Shown piece by piece: positions 1 to 7,153 of a stretch of 13,602 nt of DNA. The stretch comes from an uncultured Sulfurimonas sp. GTDB taxonomy: Bacteria; Campylobacterota; Campylobacteria; Campylobacterales; Sulfurimonadaceae. The position numbers and the translations under genes are program-made. Where the stretch lies: assembly GCA_937914675.1 (NCBI GenBank), contig CALDOC010000023.1, positions 1 through 13,602 of the forward strand, given 5' to 3'. The notes under the pieces were generated by a model. It was given only the letters and a program-made list of their open reading frames with translations. It was not told where the DNA came from and searched no databases. Each line of letters starts with the position of its first letter. The stretch's first letter is position 1.

Positions 1-474
1 ATTCCCATTTTGTTGTATGAAGCGGGCGAAGCGCTGCGTTTTGACGAGACTTCGATTCGCATTGGCGTTCGAGGTTTGGTTGAGGTTCTTCGCGCAAACG
101 ACATGCTGCCTAAAGAGATAAGAAAAAAAATCGTAAAATCGCCAATTGTGACAAAAACAAGCAAGTGGATACGCTCAAGCAAGAGCGGAATGCTCAGAAC
201 CATAAAAGCCTTAGGCGACACGGTGGAAGAGAATGAAGTCATAGCTTACATTGACGAACCGTTGGGCGATGAGAGTTATGAGCTCTTAGCTCCTTTTGAC
301 GGCGTTATCATTGGGAAGTCGGAGATACCTTTGGTGCAAGAAGGCGACGCTGTATTTCACATAGCTGGACTGAAGAACTTAGAATTGGCGGAAGATAAAA
401 TGGAATATTTTAGCGAAGGCCTTGCCGAAGAAAGTGAATTTTATGAATTACATAACGAGGAGATAATAGAGTAA
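1..474 (+). CDS. Succinylglutamate desuccinylase/aspartoacylase-family hydrolase, C-terminal part (5' end outside window)
   Basis: The frame is open from base 1, so this is the last 157 codons of a longer gene. The first visible residues (LLYEAGEALRFDE, then IRIGVRGLVEVLRANDML) match the end of the zinc-carboxypeptidase-like catalytic domain of the AstE/AspA family. In that family a Glu in the E-(A/G)-GE stretch near here acts in catalysis. The zinc ligands would lie upstream and cannot be seen. About 65 residues follow that look like the family's C-terminal beta sandwich, including LLAPFDGVIIGKSEIPLVQEGDAVFHIA-type strands resembling a lipoyl/biotinyl fold. The tail is acidic. Members remove acyl groups from N-acyl amino acids or act on peptide-like substrates; the exact substrate cannot be told from this fragment. 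It ends two bases before the M42-type peptidase, so the two are almost certainly co-transcribed and perhaps act on the same N-acylated compound (inference). Confidence 0.85.
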   Translation: MPILLYEAGEALRFDETSIRIGVRGLVEVLRANDMLPKEIRKKIVKSPIVTKTSKWIRSSKSGMLRTIKALGDTVEENEVIAYIDEPLGDESYELLAPFDGVIIGKSEIPLVQEGDAVFHIAGLKNLELAEDKMEYFSEGLAEESEFYELHNEEIIE

Positions 475-476
475 AC

Positions 477-1517
477 ATGGAACAATTTTATGATATTTTA
501 AAACAACTTATCCGCATACCAAGCGTAGTGGGCGCTGAACATCCTTTTTTTATGTTTGTCAAACGCGAACTTGAAGAGATAGGAATCGAGGTTGAGTACT
601 ATGATGGCGTTTTAGTGGCAAAAGGCACCCAACCTACAAGTGGTTACATATCGGCGCATTCCGATAGACATGGACTGATATGCACGGGCCACAACGAGTT
701 TCAATACGCGGCGTTCATTGCCAAAAATAGAGCGGACTTGACGGGAACTTCCAACTCCGAACAACTTTTACATAACTTTACGTCACGATTCGTCGATGAA
801 AAAGTTCAAGCGTATGAGCCTTGGTCTGGAACTTATTTGGGGATGGGAGTTATAAAAGAGGCCTCATTGTGCGAGAGAAGAAACAATATTATTTTTAAAG
901 TTGACGGCTTTGAGTATCTGTTTCCCGGAACGCCTATCGCCTTTATGGATAGACTAGACATTAAAGACAATTTAATCTCCGCTCAACTCGACAACGTCAT
1001 CTCCGTCGCCATCATTATTTATATGTACCATCTAGGATATAAAGGCACGGCGTTTTTTACGGCTTCGGAGGAAGCTGGAAAAAGTTGGAGGTTTTTGCTA
1101 GAGTATTTTAGAAGATTTAACATTAGCACGAACGAGTTGTTGGTTTTAGACACAAGTCCTTACAAATCTCTTGAAGATATGCAAAATCTTGACGTTATTT
1201 TAAGACACCGTGACGAAAACGCGACCTTTAAATCGCCACTAAAAAATAAGATAAAAAAAATAGCGATTGAAGAGAGAATCAAGTATCATTTTAAAGACGC
1301 GTATTTAAAAAACAACATGAAACAATCCGGAGTCAAAGGTTCCTTGGGAACCACTGAGCTTGGTCGTATTATCCATGCGACCAAAGGCGCCATACAAGGG
1401 GCGACTCTGCAGATTCCCACCATTGGATACCATACGGTCAACGAAACGACAACGAGAAAGTCTGTAGATAGCATGATAACAATTTTAAAAAAATTGTACG
1501 TTGTGGATGGCGATTGA
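477..1517 (+). CDS. M42-type (M20/M42 clan) metallopeptidase
   Basis: This 346-residue protein has the layout of a co-catalytic two-metal aminopeptidase of the M42 type. The opening LIRIPSVVGAE is the usual M20/M42 start. Likely metal ligands and catalytic residues are all visible: His61 and Asp63 in SAHSDRHG, bridging Asp172 in AQLDN, catalytic and ligand pair Glu198-Glu199 in TASEEAG, Asp225 in LVLDTSP, and His319 in IPTIGYHTVNETT. The full set suggests an active enzyme. Residues about 75-160, between HxD and the bridging Asp, hold the inserted dimerisation domain and look divergent from textbook PepA/glutamyl aminopeptidases. The ATG lies two bases after the stop of the AstE-family gene. 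An M42 subfamily is known from clusters that make the osmoprotectant N-acetylglutaminylglutamine amide; membership here is only a possibility, because no synthetase is in view. Confidence 0.85.
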   Translation: MEQFYDILKQLIRIPSVVGAEHPFFMFVKRELEEIGIEVEYYDGVLVAKGTQPTSGYISAHSDRHGLICTGHNEFQYAAFIAKNRADLTGTSNSEQLLHNFTSRFVDEKVQAYEPWSGTYLGMGVIKEASLCERRNNIIFKVDGFEYLFPGTPIAFMDRLDIKDNLISAQLDNVISVAIIIYMYHLGYKGTAFFTASEEAGKSWRFLLEYFRRFNISTNELLVLDTSPYKSLEDMQNLDVILRHRDENATFKSPLKNKIKKIAIEERIKYHFKDAYLKNNMKQSGVKGSLGTTELGRIIHATKGAIQGATLQIPTIGYHTVNETTTRKSVDSMITILKKLYVVDGD

Positions 1518-1522
1518 TAGAG

Positions 1523-1548
1523 GAGAAAACGCAAACGCCGTTTTTCTT
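1523..1548 (+). terminator. Weak hairpin plus T-run after the peptidase gene
   Basis: Just after the stop codon, AAAACGC pairs with GCCGTTTT (one bulged C) around an AAAC loop, and the stem runs straight into TTTTTCTT. It has the form of a short intrinsic terminator on the + strand, but the stem is AT-rich and contains a bulge, so the call is tentative. Confidence 0.4.
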
Positions 1549-1582
1549 AATTGACGATTTTGAGTTAAAGAGTTTGATGAAA

Positions 1583-1608
1583 TAGTTCCAAAGTTAACTT
1601 TGGAACTA
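1583..1608. repeat. Perfect 26-bp palindrome between convergent genes
   Basis: The half-site TAGTTCCAAAGTT is followed immediately by its exact reverse complement with no spacer. It sits between the stops of the rightward peptidase gene and the leftward tkt gene, eight bases from the end of tkt. This fits a bidirectional transcription end, but neither side has a clean T-run: the + side has only TTATTTTATTTTTT about eight bases on, and the - side has none. A dimeric protein-binding site is the alternative. Confidence 0.6.
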
Positions 1609-1615
1609 GAGAGAG

Positions 1616-3532
1616 TTATTTTATTTTTTCCATGATGGCGTCAACGGAAAAACCAAACTTTTCAAAAAGTTGTTCGGCAGGCGCCGAGGCTCCAAACGTA
1701 TCCATGGCTATGACCGTTTGAGCTAGTCTGTACCATTCTAAACCACGAGCGGCTTCTATGGCTACGGTTTTGACTCCATCTGGGATAATGGACTCGACGT
1801 ACGCGCTATCTTGCTCGATAAAAAGGTCGAAACATGGAACCGAAACGACGCTTGCCGGCACTCCAATGCTATTGAGCTTCTCTTTGACGTCTAGCGCGAG
1901 AGAGACTTCGCTTCCCGACGCCATCAAAGTGATGACGGAGTTTTCATCATCCGCCAAGAGGTAGCCGCCTCGACTAACTTCGCCTTTGATCGCTTGTGGA
2001 AGAAGAGGAAGGTTTTGACGAGAACATACGAAAGCGGATGGAGATTTTTTCATCTGCAGCGCGGTTTTCCACGCTTCAACGTTTTCCGCGCCATCGGCTG
2101 GGCGCCATACGTAAAAGTTTGGCAAGGCGCGAAATTGCGAAAGATGTTCGATTGGTTGGTGCGTTGGACCATCTTCGCCCACTCCGATACTATCATGAGT
2201 CCATACGAAAAACTGTTGAATTCCAGCGAGCGCCGCGATGCGAGCCGCTGGCTTCAAGTAGTCTGAAAATACGAAGAAAGTGGCGCTAAAAGGCATAAGC
2301 GGACCATAAAGAGCCATCGCGTTTACGATGGAAGCCATGGCGTGTTCACGGATTCCGAAGTAGATGTTTCGTCCCTTAGGGTAAACTCCCATGTCTATCA
2401 ACTCGGTTTTGTTCGATGGGCTAAGATCCGCCGAACCGCCTAAAAAGCTAGGAATCCCACGAGCGATCGCGTTCATGATTTTGCCATTAGTGTTTCTTGT
2501 CGCGTCCGCTTTTTCAAAAGAAGGGTAAACGATGCGAGAAAAATCGGGATTTTCAAGAGCCGCCAACGCTTCGTTTTGTTCCATTAACGGAAGAGTTTTT
2601 TGAGAGTGTATCCATTCGCGTTCAAGCAAATCTCCCTCTTCAATTGCGCATCTAAATCTAGCCATAACGTCTTCTGGCACAAAAAACTTCTTCTCTGGGT
2701 CAAATCCAGCGTCTCTCTTCGCTTGAGCGATAACGTCTTCTCCAAGAGGCGCGCCATGCGCATGATGCGAACCCTCTAGTTTGCCGGCGCCTTTGGCGAT
2801 GATCGTGTTTGCGATGATAATCGTAGGTTTTAGGTTTGATTTCGCCGTAATGATCGAGTCGTTGATCTCGTCAAAATTATGACCGTCACACTCCAACACG
2901 TCCCAGCCTTGAGCCTCAAAACGCATACGAATGTTTTCAGATATGCTTAAATCGGTTGAACCCTCGATGGTGATGCGATTTGAATCATAGATGAGGATTA
3001 AGTTGTCAAGTTTGTTATGTCCAGCGATGGAACAAGCCTCATATGATAGTCCCTCTTCCAAATCGCCATCGCCACATAAACAGTAGACGCTGTGATCGAT
3101 TAAATCCGCGGCGTCGCTGTTTACTTGCGCGCCAACAAATTTACTAGCCATGGAAAAACCGACGGCGTTTGCGATGCCCTGACCAAGAGGTCCGGTTGTT
3201 ATCTCAATCCCCGCGGTGTGTCCATACTCTGGATGACCTGGAGTTTTAGAGTCAAGTTGACGAAAGTTTTTTAAGTCGTTTATCTCTAAACCATATCCCC
3301 AAAGGTAGTACAAAGAGTATATAAGTCCCGTTCCATGGCCACCTGAAAAAACAAGTCTATCGCGGTTTAACCAATTTGGGTTTTTAGGATTGTGATTGAG
3401 ATGTTCACTCAAAACTACCGCTATGTCCGCAAGACCCATAGGCGCGCCTGGATGTCCGCTATTGGCCGCTTGAACCATGTCTGCCGCTAAAAATCTTATG
3501 CTGTCTGCCATCTTTTGACGTGTTTGATTCAT
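1616..3532 (-). CDS. tkt: Transketolase
   Basis: A full-length 638-residue transketolase, which moves a two-carbon ketol unit between sugar phosphates in the non-oxidative pentose phosphate pathway (and the Calvin cycle where present), using thiamine diphosphate and a divalent cation in the cytoplasm. Visible signatures are His27 in SGHPGAPMG, the cofactor-binding GDGDLEEG at 154-161 with Asn185 closing the motif, GSHHAHGAPLG at 254-264, the catalytic Glu396 in GIREHAM, and THDSIGVGEDGPTHQP at 445-460 with His458. The PP, pyrimidine-binding and C-terminal domains are all complete. The start is supported by AAGGA six bases upstream, overlapping the ispA stop region. The gap to ispA is nine bases. 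It is the last gene of a six-gene operon. Confidence 0.97.
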   Translation of the reverse strand: MNQTRQKMADSIRFLAADMVQAANSGHPGAPMGLADIAVVLSEHLNHNPKNPNWLNRDRLVFSGGHGTGLIYSLYYLWGYGLEINDLKNFRQLDSKTPGHPEYGHTAGIEITTGPLGQGIANAVGFSMASKFVGAQVNSDAADLIDHSVYCLCGDGDLEEGLSYEACSIAGHNKLDNLILIYDSNRITIEGSTDLSISENIRMRFEAQGWDVLECDGHNFDEINDSIITAKSNLKPTIIIANTIIAKGAGKLEGSHHAHGAPLGEDVIAQAKRDAGFDPEKKFFVPEDVMARFRCAIEEGDLLEREWIHSQKTLPLMEQNEALAALENPDFSRIVYPSFEKADATRNTNGKIMNAIARGIPSFLGGSADLSPSNKTELIDMGVYPKGRNIYFGIREHAMASIVNAMALYGPLMPFSATFFVFSDYLKPAARIAALAGIQQFFVWTHDSIGVGEDGPTHQPIEHLSQFRALPNFYVWRPADGAENVEAWKTALQMKKSPSAFVCSRQNLPLLPQAIKGEVSRGGYLLADDENSVITLMASGSEVSLALDVKEKLNSIGVPASVVSVPCFDLFIEQDSAYVESIIPDGVKTVAIEAARGLEWYRLAQTVIAMDTFGASAPAEQLFEKFGFSVDAIMEKIK

Positions 3533-3541
3533 CTATATTCC

Positions 3542-4390
3542 TTAGTTTTTGTGTCTGTTTATGTATTTGCTCAGCAAAGATAAGAGCTCGCCTTGCAAGT
3601 TCTCGTCAAAACCGCTCATCTCATGAGTGAGTTCGTCCGCCAAATCATTGGCTTGTTTCATGGACTCTTCAAGTCCTAAAATAGTGACAAAACTATTTTT
3701 ATCTTCATCGTTATTTGTTAGTTTACCAGCTTCTTCACTCGTTTGGGTTACGTCGAGTATGTCGTCTTGAATTTGAAAAAGAAGACCAAGTTTGACGCCA
3801 AATTCATAAAGAGTCTCCGCCAACTCTTCATGACCAACTATAATGGCGCCCATTTTAAGGGAAGCCGCTACAAGTTTTGCCGTTTTGTTCGTGTGCAAAA
3901 ATTTTATCTCTTCCACGTTCAACGGTTTGTTTTCAAAATAGCAATCAATCGCTTGACCTAAAACCATCCCGCCTAGTCCGCCATTGCTCGCTAACTCGCG
4001 AATTAGTCGCACTCTAGTGTAGTCGGAAAATGGAGCGTCGCTTAAAACTTCAAAAGCGTAAGTATTGAGCGCGTCGCCCGCTAAGATGGCCGTGACTTCG
4101 TCAAACGCTATGTGAAGAGTTGGACGACCTCGTCGAAGCGGAGAGTCGTCCATGGCGGGCAAGTCGTCATGAATGAGCGAGTAGGTGTGTAAAAGTTCCA
4201 CCGCCAACGCCGCATGTCTAGCGCTATCGAGGAGAAGAGGGTTATAGGCGCGAACGACTCCTAAAAGGAGCGCCGGACGAAATCTTTTTCCTCCCGCAAG
4301 CAACATGTATTGCAGCGAGCTTTCATAGGTGGGATGGATACTTTTTGATTTTGGTAAATTGTCTAGTAAAAATTGTTCAAAATTTTGCAT
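3542..4390 (-). CDS. ispA: Short-chain all-trans polyprenyl (farnesyl/geranylgeranyl) diphosphate synthase
   Basis: A 282-residue prenyl synthase of the usual IspA length. It condenses isopentenyl diphosphate with allylic diphosphates to make C15 or C20 precursors for quinones and the undecaprenyl carrier. The five conserved regions are present: GGKRFRP at 33-39 binds the homoallylic diphosphate, the first aspartate-rich motif DDLPAMDD is at 75-82 followed by RRGRPT, GQAIDC lies at about 145-150, the Lys-Thr pair of NKTAKL at 168-173, and the second aspartate-rich motif DDILD at 209-213 after LLFQIQ. The DDxxxxD spacing is the bacterial type II form. Chain length cannot be fixed from sequence alone. 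It lies six bases after the PDZ gene stop; no strong Shine-Dalgarno is visible, suggesting translational coupling. Confidence 0.94.
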   Translation of the reverse strand: MQNFEQFLLDNLPKSKSIHPTYESSLQYMLLAGGKRFRPALLLGVVRAYNPLLLDSARHAALAVELLHTYSLIHDDLPAMDDSPLRRGRPTLHIAFDEVTAILAGDALNTYAFEVLSDAPFSDYTRVRLIRELASNGGLGGMVLGQAIDCYFENKPLNVEEIKFLHTNKTAKLVAASLKMGAIIVGHEELAETLYEFGVKLGLLFQIQDDILDVTQTSEEAGKLTNNDEDKNSFVTILGLEESMKQANDLADELTHEMSGFDENLQGELLSLLSKYINRHKN

Positions 4391-4396
4391 CTGGAA

Positions 4397-5383
4397 TTAT
4401 ATACTCTTAATCTTCACAAAAAACTGAAAACCGTCTCTTTGAAACAAAAGATTTGACGACTTTTCACTTTGCGAAATGATTTTTAGGATTTGGGCTTCGG
4501 TAGTGATTCTTTTTTGGTTAATTTGGATGAGTTTATCACCAATTTTTAGTAGGTATGTTTTTGCTTCAGGTTTAATTTTTATGATATTTAACTCTTTGTC
4601 AAAAGATATTCCTAAAAACTCTAAAAAAGTGTCGCTTAAGTACCCTCCGCCATTTCTGACTTGACTTTTCATATTGAGATTTAAATATTTGTCTCCGCGT
4701 TTTATCTTTATGACATGAAGGGAATTTAGTTCGCTAAAGAGTATCCATTTCATGAGCGACGCGGCGTCCGTTACTTTTTTACCGTCAAAGTCTAAAAGAC
4801 AATCATCTATTTTAAAGTTGTTGCCCTCCATAAAAGGATTGACGGCGCTAACCACGACGAATTTGCCGTCGTCTTTCACTCGTATTCCAATATCCGAGTA
4901 GGAAACTTTCTTAATATTGATAAATCTATCAAGATACTCTTTTTCTATTATTCCTTGTGGAGTAACCAGACCTTCAAGAGAGCAACAACTTGTTAGTAAA
5001 AGGCTAGGGCTAAACAAAGGCTCGTTAAAAATGGCAAATTTGTTCAACCCAACTTGAGCCTTTGTAATTTTTCCCTCAATGGCTCGAGTCCCATCGACTC
5101 CGGCGACGCCAAGAGGCGTTTGGTAATTACTACTAAAAGGGTACTTAAAACTTTTTTTATCTTCTATCATGTAAAGAGAGAGGAAAGGGTCATGCTTTAA
5201 TATTTTTTCATGGGGCGCTGTTCTTGAAAAGAGAACTCGCTTGTTGTTTTTGATTGGTATGCTGATTGTTTGATTGTTGATTGAATTTGAATCGATTATT
5301 TTTTGCTTGCAAGAGTCGTAACCACCCTCGCAGGCTTGGATGTTTAAAAAAAGAAGAGAGAGCGCTATAAATAGGCGAAACAC
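4397..5383 (-). CDS. Exported protein with two PDZ-like domains (Campylobacterota-type)
   Basis: A 328-residue protein with no protease domain. Residues 1-17 (MFRLFIALSLLFLNIQA) form a signal peptide; the next residue is Cys18, but IQAC is a poor lipobox, so signal peptidase I cleavage is as likely as lipidation. Cys18 and Cys25 (CEGGYDSC), a Cys133-Cys134 pair and Cys195 suggest disulphides in the periplasm. Two PDZ-like domains are visible, at about 160-235 (DIGIRVK, then IDDCLLDFDGKKVTDAASL) and 255-325 (FLGISF, then LLKIGDKLIQINQKRITTEAQ). PDZ domains bind protein termini, so an adaptor or scaffold role in the envelope is plausible; its partner is unknown. The start is a GTG directly following the ybaB TAG stop. 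ATG alternatives lie too far in and would lose the signal peptide. Confidence 0.8.
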   Translation of the reverse strand: MFRLFIALSLLFLNIQACEGGYDSCKQKIIDSNSINNQTISIPIKNNKRVLFSRTAPHEKILKHDPFLSLYMIEDKKSFKYPFSSNYQTPLGVAGVDGTRAIEGKITKAQVGLNKFAIFNEPLFSPSLLLTSCCSLEGLVTPQGIIEKEYLDRFINIKKVSYSDIGIRVKDDGKFVVVSAVNPFMEGNNFKIDDCLLDFDGKKVTDAASLMKWILFSELNSLHVIKIKRGDKYLNLNMKSQVRNGGGYLSDTFLEFLGISFDKELNIIKIKPEAKTYLLKIGDKLIQINQKRITTEAQILKIISQSEKSSNLLFQRDGFQFFVKIKSI

Positions 5384-5698
5384 CTATTTAGCACCAAATG
5401 GATTCCCGCCCATGCCACCTAACATGCCCATGGCGCTGCTTTGTTGATTTTGTTGCACCATTTTGTTCGCGTCGTTAATGGCGCCAATTATTAAAATCTC
5501 TAGCGAGGCTTTGTCTGATAAAGCGTCCTCTGAAATGGTTAAATCAATGACTTCTCCATTTCCATTGACGCTAAGCTCGACGAGTCCTCCACCAGTTTTT
5601 ACGCTGAAAGTTTTACTCTCAAGCTCGGCTTTTAGCTTCGCGGCGCTCTCTTGCATGCCCTCAAGCATTTTACTCATGTCTCCCATATTGCCAAACAT
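5384..5698 (-). CDS. ybaB: Nucleoid-associated protein, YbaB/EbfC family
   Basis: A 104-residue protein of normal family length. The N-terminal helix (MFGNMGDMSKMLEGMQESAAKLKAEL) leads into a short beta sheet with GGGLVELSVNGNGEVIDLTIS, then a helix containing NDANKMVQQ, and a flexible Gly/Met-rich tail. Family members form pincer-like dimers that bind DNA and act as nucleoid-associated or regulatory proteins in the cytoplasm. The gene often neighbours dnaX and recR in other bacteria; here it instead follows panD by one base and runs directly into the PDZ gene, an arrangement I associate with Campylobacterota. GAGG upstream, inside the end of panD, serves as its Shine-Dalgarno. Confidence 0.93.
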   Translation of the reverse strand: MFGNMGDMSKMLEGMQESAAKLKAELESKTFSVKTGGGLVELSVNGNGEVIDLTISEDALSDKASLEILIIGAINDANKMVQQNQQSSAMGMLGGMGGNPFGAK

Positions 5699-5699
5699 A

Positions 5700-6065
5700 T
5701 TAAATCTCCTCTAATATATGGTCTATATCGTTTTCTTCATTGAGCAAAACAACTTTTGGTTTATAGTTTTCTAGCTCTTTTTCATCATACGTGGCGTAAG
5801 CGACTATGATTACTTTATCGCCTTTATGAACTTTTCTCGCGGCCGCTCCGTTAAGACAGATGTCGCGCTTGCCGCGTTCGCCAAGAATAACGTAAGTTGA
5901 AAAACGCTCACCATTATTGATGTTTAAAATTTCAACTTTTTGTCCAATCCTCATCTTTGCGGCTTCTAAAAGTTCCTCATCTATCGTTATGGAGCCAACG
6001 TAGTTTAGGTTGGCGTCGGTAACGGTAGCGCGATGGATTTTGCTGTACAACATTTCAATTAGCAT
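5700..6065 (-). CDS. panD: Aspartate 1-decarboxylase proenzyme
   Basis: PanD makes beta-alanine from L-aspartate for pantothenate and coenzyme A. It self-cleaves at a Gly-Ser bond, and the new Ser becomes the pyruvoyl cofactor. From the chosen start the protein has 121 residues, with Gly24-Ser25 in NYVGSITID exactly at the known processing site, and with Lys9, Arg54 and Tyr58 all in place for substrate binding and catalysis. The frame is open for 20 more codons upstream, but those overlap the ferredoxin gene. MLIEMLYSKIHRATVT is the conserved N-terminus, and TAGGA sits about eight bases before this ATG. It begins eight bases after the ferredoxin stop. Cleavage needs no partner in some bacteria and PanZ in others; no partner is visible here. 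Confidence 0.96.
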   Translation of the reverse strand: MLIEMLYSKIHRATVTDANLNYVGSITIDEELLEAAKMRIGQKVEILNINNGERFSTYVILGERGKRDICLNGAAARKVHKGDKVIIVAYATYDEKELENYKPKVVLLNEENDIDHILEEI

Positions 6066-6073
6066 ATTTTTTC

Positions 6074-6448
6074 CTACATTCCCATTTGTTTTTTCATGGC
6101 GGCCGGTGATATGGCGGCGTCCCACATTTCTTGCGCAATCACAAACTCTTCCACAACGTTTCCACCAATAATGTGCTCATCAATAATACGGTCGATTTTT
6201 TCTTTCGTTAAACCCGCGTACATAGTATGTCCTGGTTCTACAAGCATAATTGGACCGGATGAACATCTATTCATGCAAGACGTGCGAATAGGTTGAACCG
6301 TCCCCATAATGCCTTGTTTCATAATCGCTTGCGCTAGATACTGAAACAGGTCCTGAGTTTGGGGCGTTACGCATGATGGTTTTGGCATACCTGGAGGAGC
6401 TGATTGCTCACATTTAAATATATAAAATGCCGGTTGAGGAATTCCCAT
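6074..6448 (-). CDS. (2Fe-2S) ferredoxin-domain protein, thioredoxin-like fold
   Basis: This 124-residue protein resembles the thioredoxin-fold [2Fe-2S] ferredoxins and the NuoE C-terminal domain. Four cysteines are placed for one cluster: Cys13 and Cys26 near the N-terminus (FYIFKCEQS and KPSCV), and Cys58 and Cys62 in RTSCMNRCSSGPIMLVEP. The C-terminal half, TKEKIDRIIDEHIIGGNVVEEFVI, is the usual helix-strand end of these proteins. It is probably a cytoplasmic electron carrier; the redox partner is not known. It is the first gene of the operon that runs to tkt, and its start has AAGGA nine bases upstream and an extended -10 box further up. Why a ferredoxin leads a vitamin/isoprenoid operon is unclear; shared growth-linked expression is the simplest idea. 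Confidence 0.88.
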   Translation of the reverse strand: MGIPQPAFYIFKCEQSAPPGMPKPSCVTPQTQDLFQYLAQAIMKQGIMGTVQPIRTSCMNRCSSGPIMLVEPGHTMYAGLTKEKIDRIIDEHIIGGNVVEEFVIAQEMWDAAISPAAMKKQMGM

Positions 6449-6476
6449 GTCATATAGTCCTTGAATTTTTTACGAA

Positions 6477-6485
6477 ATTATAGCA
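6477..6485 (-). promoter_or_regulatory. Extended -10 promoter for the ferredoxin-panD-ybaB-PDZ-ispA-tkt operon
   Basis: Read on the - strand this is TGCTATAAT, a perfect TATAAT with the TG extension. It is followed by TTTCGTAAAAAATTC and then the AAGGA ribosome site. No good -35 box is present, as expected for many Campylobacterota sigma-70 promoters. The predicted transcript start is near 6470. Confidence 0.65.
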
Positions 6486-6520
6486 AAAAATAGTTCTATA
6501 TAATCTCATCTCATAAAATA

Positions 6521-6546
6521 AGTTTTCTTTTTTAAGATAAGAAACT
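6521..6546. repeat. Imperfect dyad between the two divergent promoters
   Basis: AGTTTTCTT and AAGAAACT form an inverted repeat with one extra T, separated by nine bases. It lies where the rightward promoter's upstream contacts would be, so it could be an operator for a dimeric regulator. The region is A/T-rich, so chance is a real alternative. Confidence 0.3.
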
Positions 6547-6553
6547 ATATTTT

Positions 6554-6562
6554 TGATATAAT
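6554..6562 (+). promoter_or_regulatory. Extended -10 promoter for the barrel protein and lipoprotein genes
   Basis: TGATATAAT is a perfect TATAAT with TG one base upstream, followed by TTTCGCAAAAATGAGGAA. The stretch after the -10 nearly copies that of the opposing promoter (TTTCGTAAAAA). There is no clear -35. The predicted start near 6569 leaves a leader of about 19 bases containing GAGGA at 6574-6578. Confidence 0.65.
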
Positions 6563-6587
6563 TTCGCAAAAATGAGGAATATTTATC

Positions 6588-7145
6588 TTGAAAAAAATAA
6601 TGCTATTTTTACTTCTTGTATCTTCTACGTACGCTGAATCACCCAAAACATATCTTGGCGCGAGTTTTGGATATTTAAATGAAAATTTTACAAACGCGGA
6701 CGCTCAAGCGTCAATGAATAGTATGAAGTTTAAAGCGGGTTATGGTGAGAGAAAAGCCTACGCGGTGGAGTTTTCCCTTGATTACGCGCAAAGCAAAGCT
6801 AAAATTTTTTCATCTTCAAACAACGTTTCCTCAGATGGCGATAGATATGGTTTAAACATTGATATTGTGAAAGGTTTTGATTTTGACGTTTACGTACTTC
6901 CCTTTGTAAAGGCTGGTTTTGGCGCGGGACGCATGCGCGTAGATAGAGAGCTTCAAGATAAATTATCATATGGCGCGTTTAGCGTAGGCGCGGGATTTTT
7001 AATCCCCATTAATGAACATTTTGACTTAGAAGTTGTGTGCGATTATAAAAAAACGTCGTACGAAAAAATCAATCTTATCTCTTCTCAAATAAGATACGAG
7101 TCCAATCTCAACGTGCTCTATTTTGGTTTTAACACAAGATTTTAG
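6588..7145 (+). CDS. Small outer-membrane beta-barrel protein
   Basis: A 185-residue protein with a signal peptide (MKKIMLFLLLVSSTYA, cleavage after Ala16) and a mature part made of alternating amphipathic strands rich in Gly and aromatics (TYLGASFGYL, KAGYGERKAYAVEFSLDYAQS, LPFVKAGFGAGR, SYGAFSVGAGFLI, LNVLYFGFNTRF). It ends in Phe185, the usual C-terminal signal for insertion by the Bam complex. Size and strand pattern fit an eight-stranded OmpA/OmpX-like barrel. Its precise role is unknown; adhesion, porin-like or structural roles are possible. The TTG start is preferred over the in-frame ATG at 6600 because GAGGA lies nine bases before it and because it supplies the Lys-Lys n-region. The next gene starts eight bases after its stop, with TAGGAG as a shared stop/ribosome site. 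Confidence 0.85.
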   Translation: MKKIMLFLLLVSSTYAESPKTYLGASFGYLNENFTNADAQASMNSMKFKAGYGERKAYAVEFSLDYAQSKAKIFSSSNNVSSDGDRYGLNIDIVKGFDFDVYVLPFVKAGFGAGRMRVDRELQDKLSYGAFSVGAGFLIPINEHFDLEVVCDYKKTSYEKINLISSQIRYESNLNVLYFGFNTRF

Positions 7146-7153
7146 GAGTAAAA

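Noticed and set aside
1505..1582. An open stretch after the peptidase stop ending FLIDDFELKSLMK, reachable by a frameshift, preceded by AGGAG
   Set aside because: The peptidase already has its full C-terminal region, no start codon follows the AGGAG at a useful distance, and the stretch is too short to tell from chance.
1994..2289. Two open frames on the + strand opposite tkt
   Set aside because: They are shadows of a strongly conserved transketolase frame and have no ribosome site or recognisable domain.
6066..6125. A 20-codon longer N-terminus for panD
   Set aside because: It overlaps the ferredoxin gene in another frame and would move the Gly-Ser processing site away from residues 24/25.
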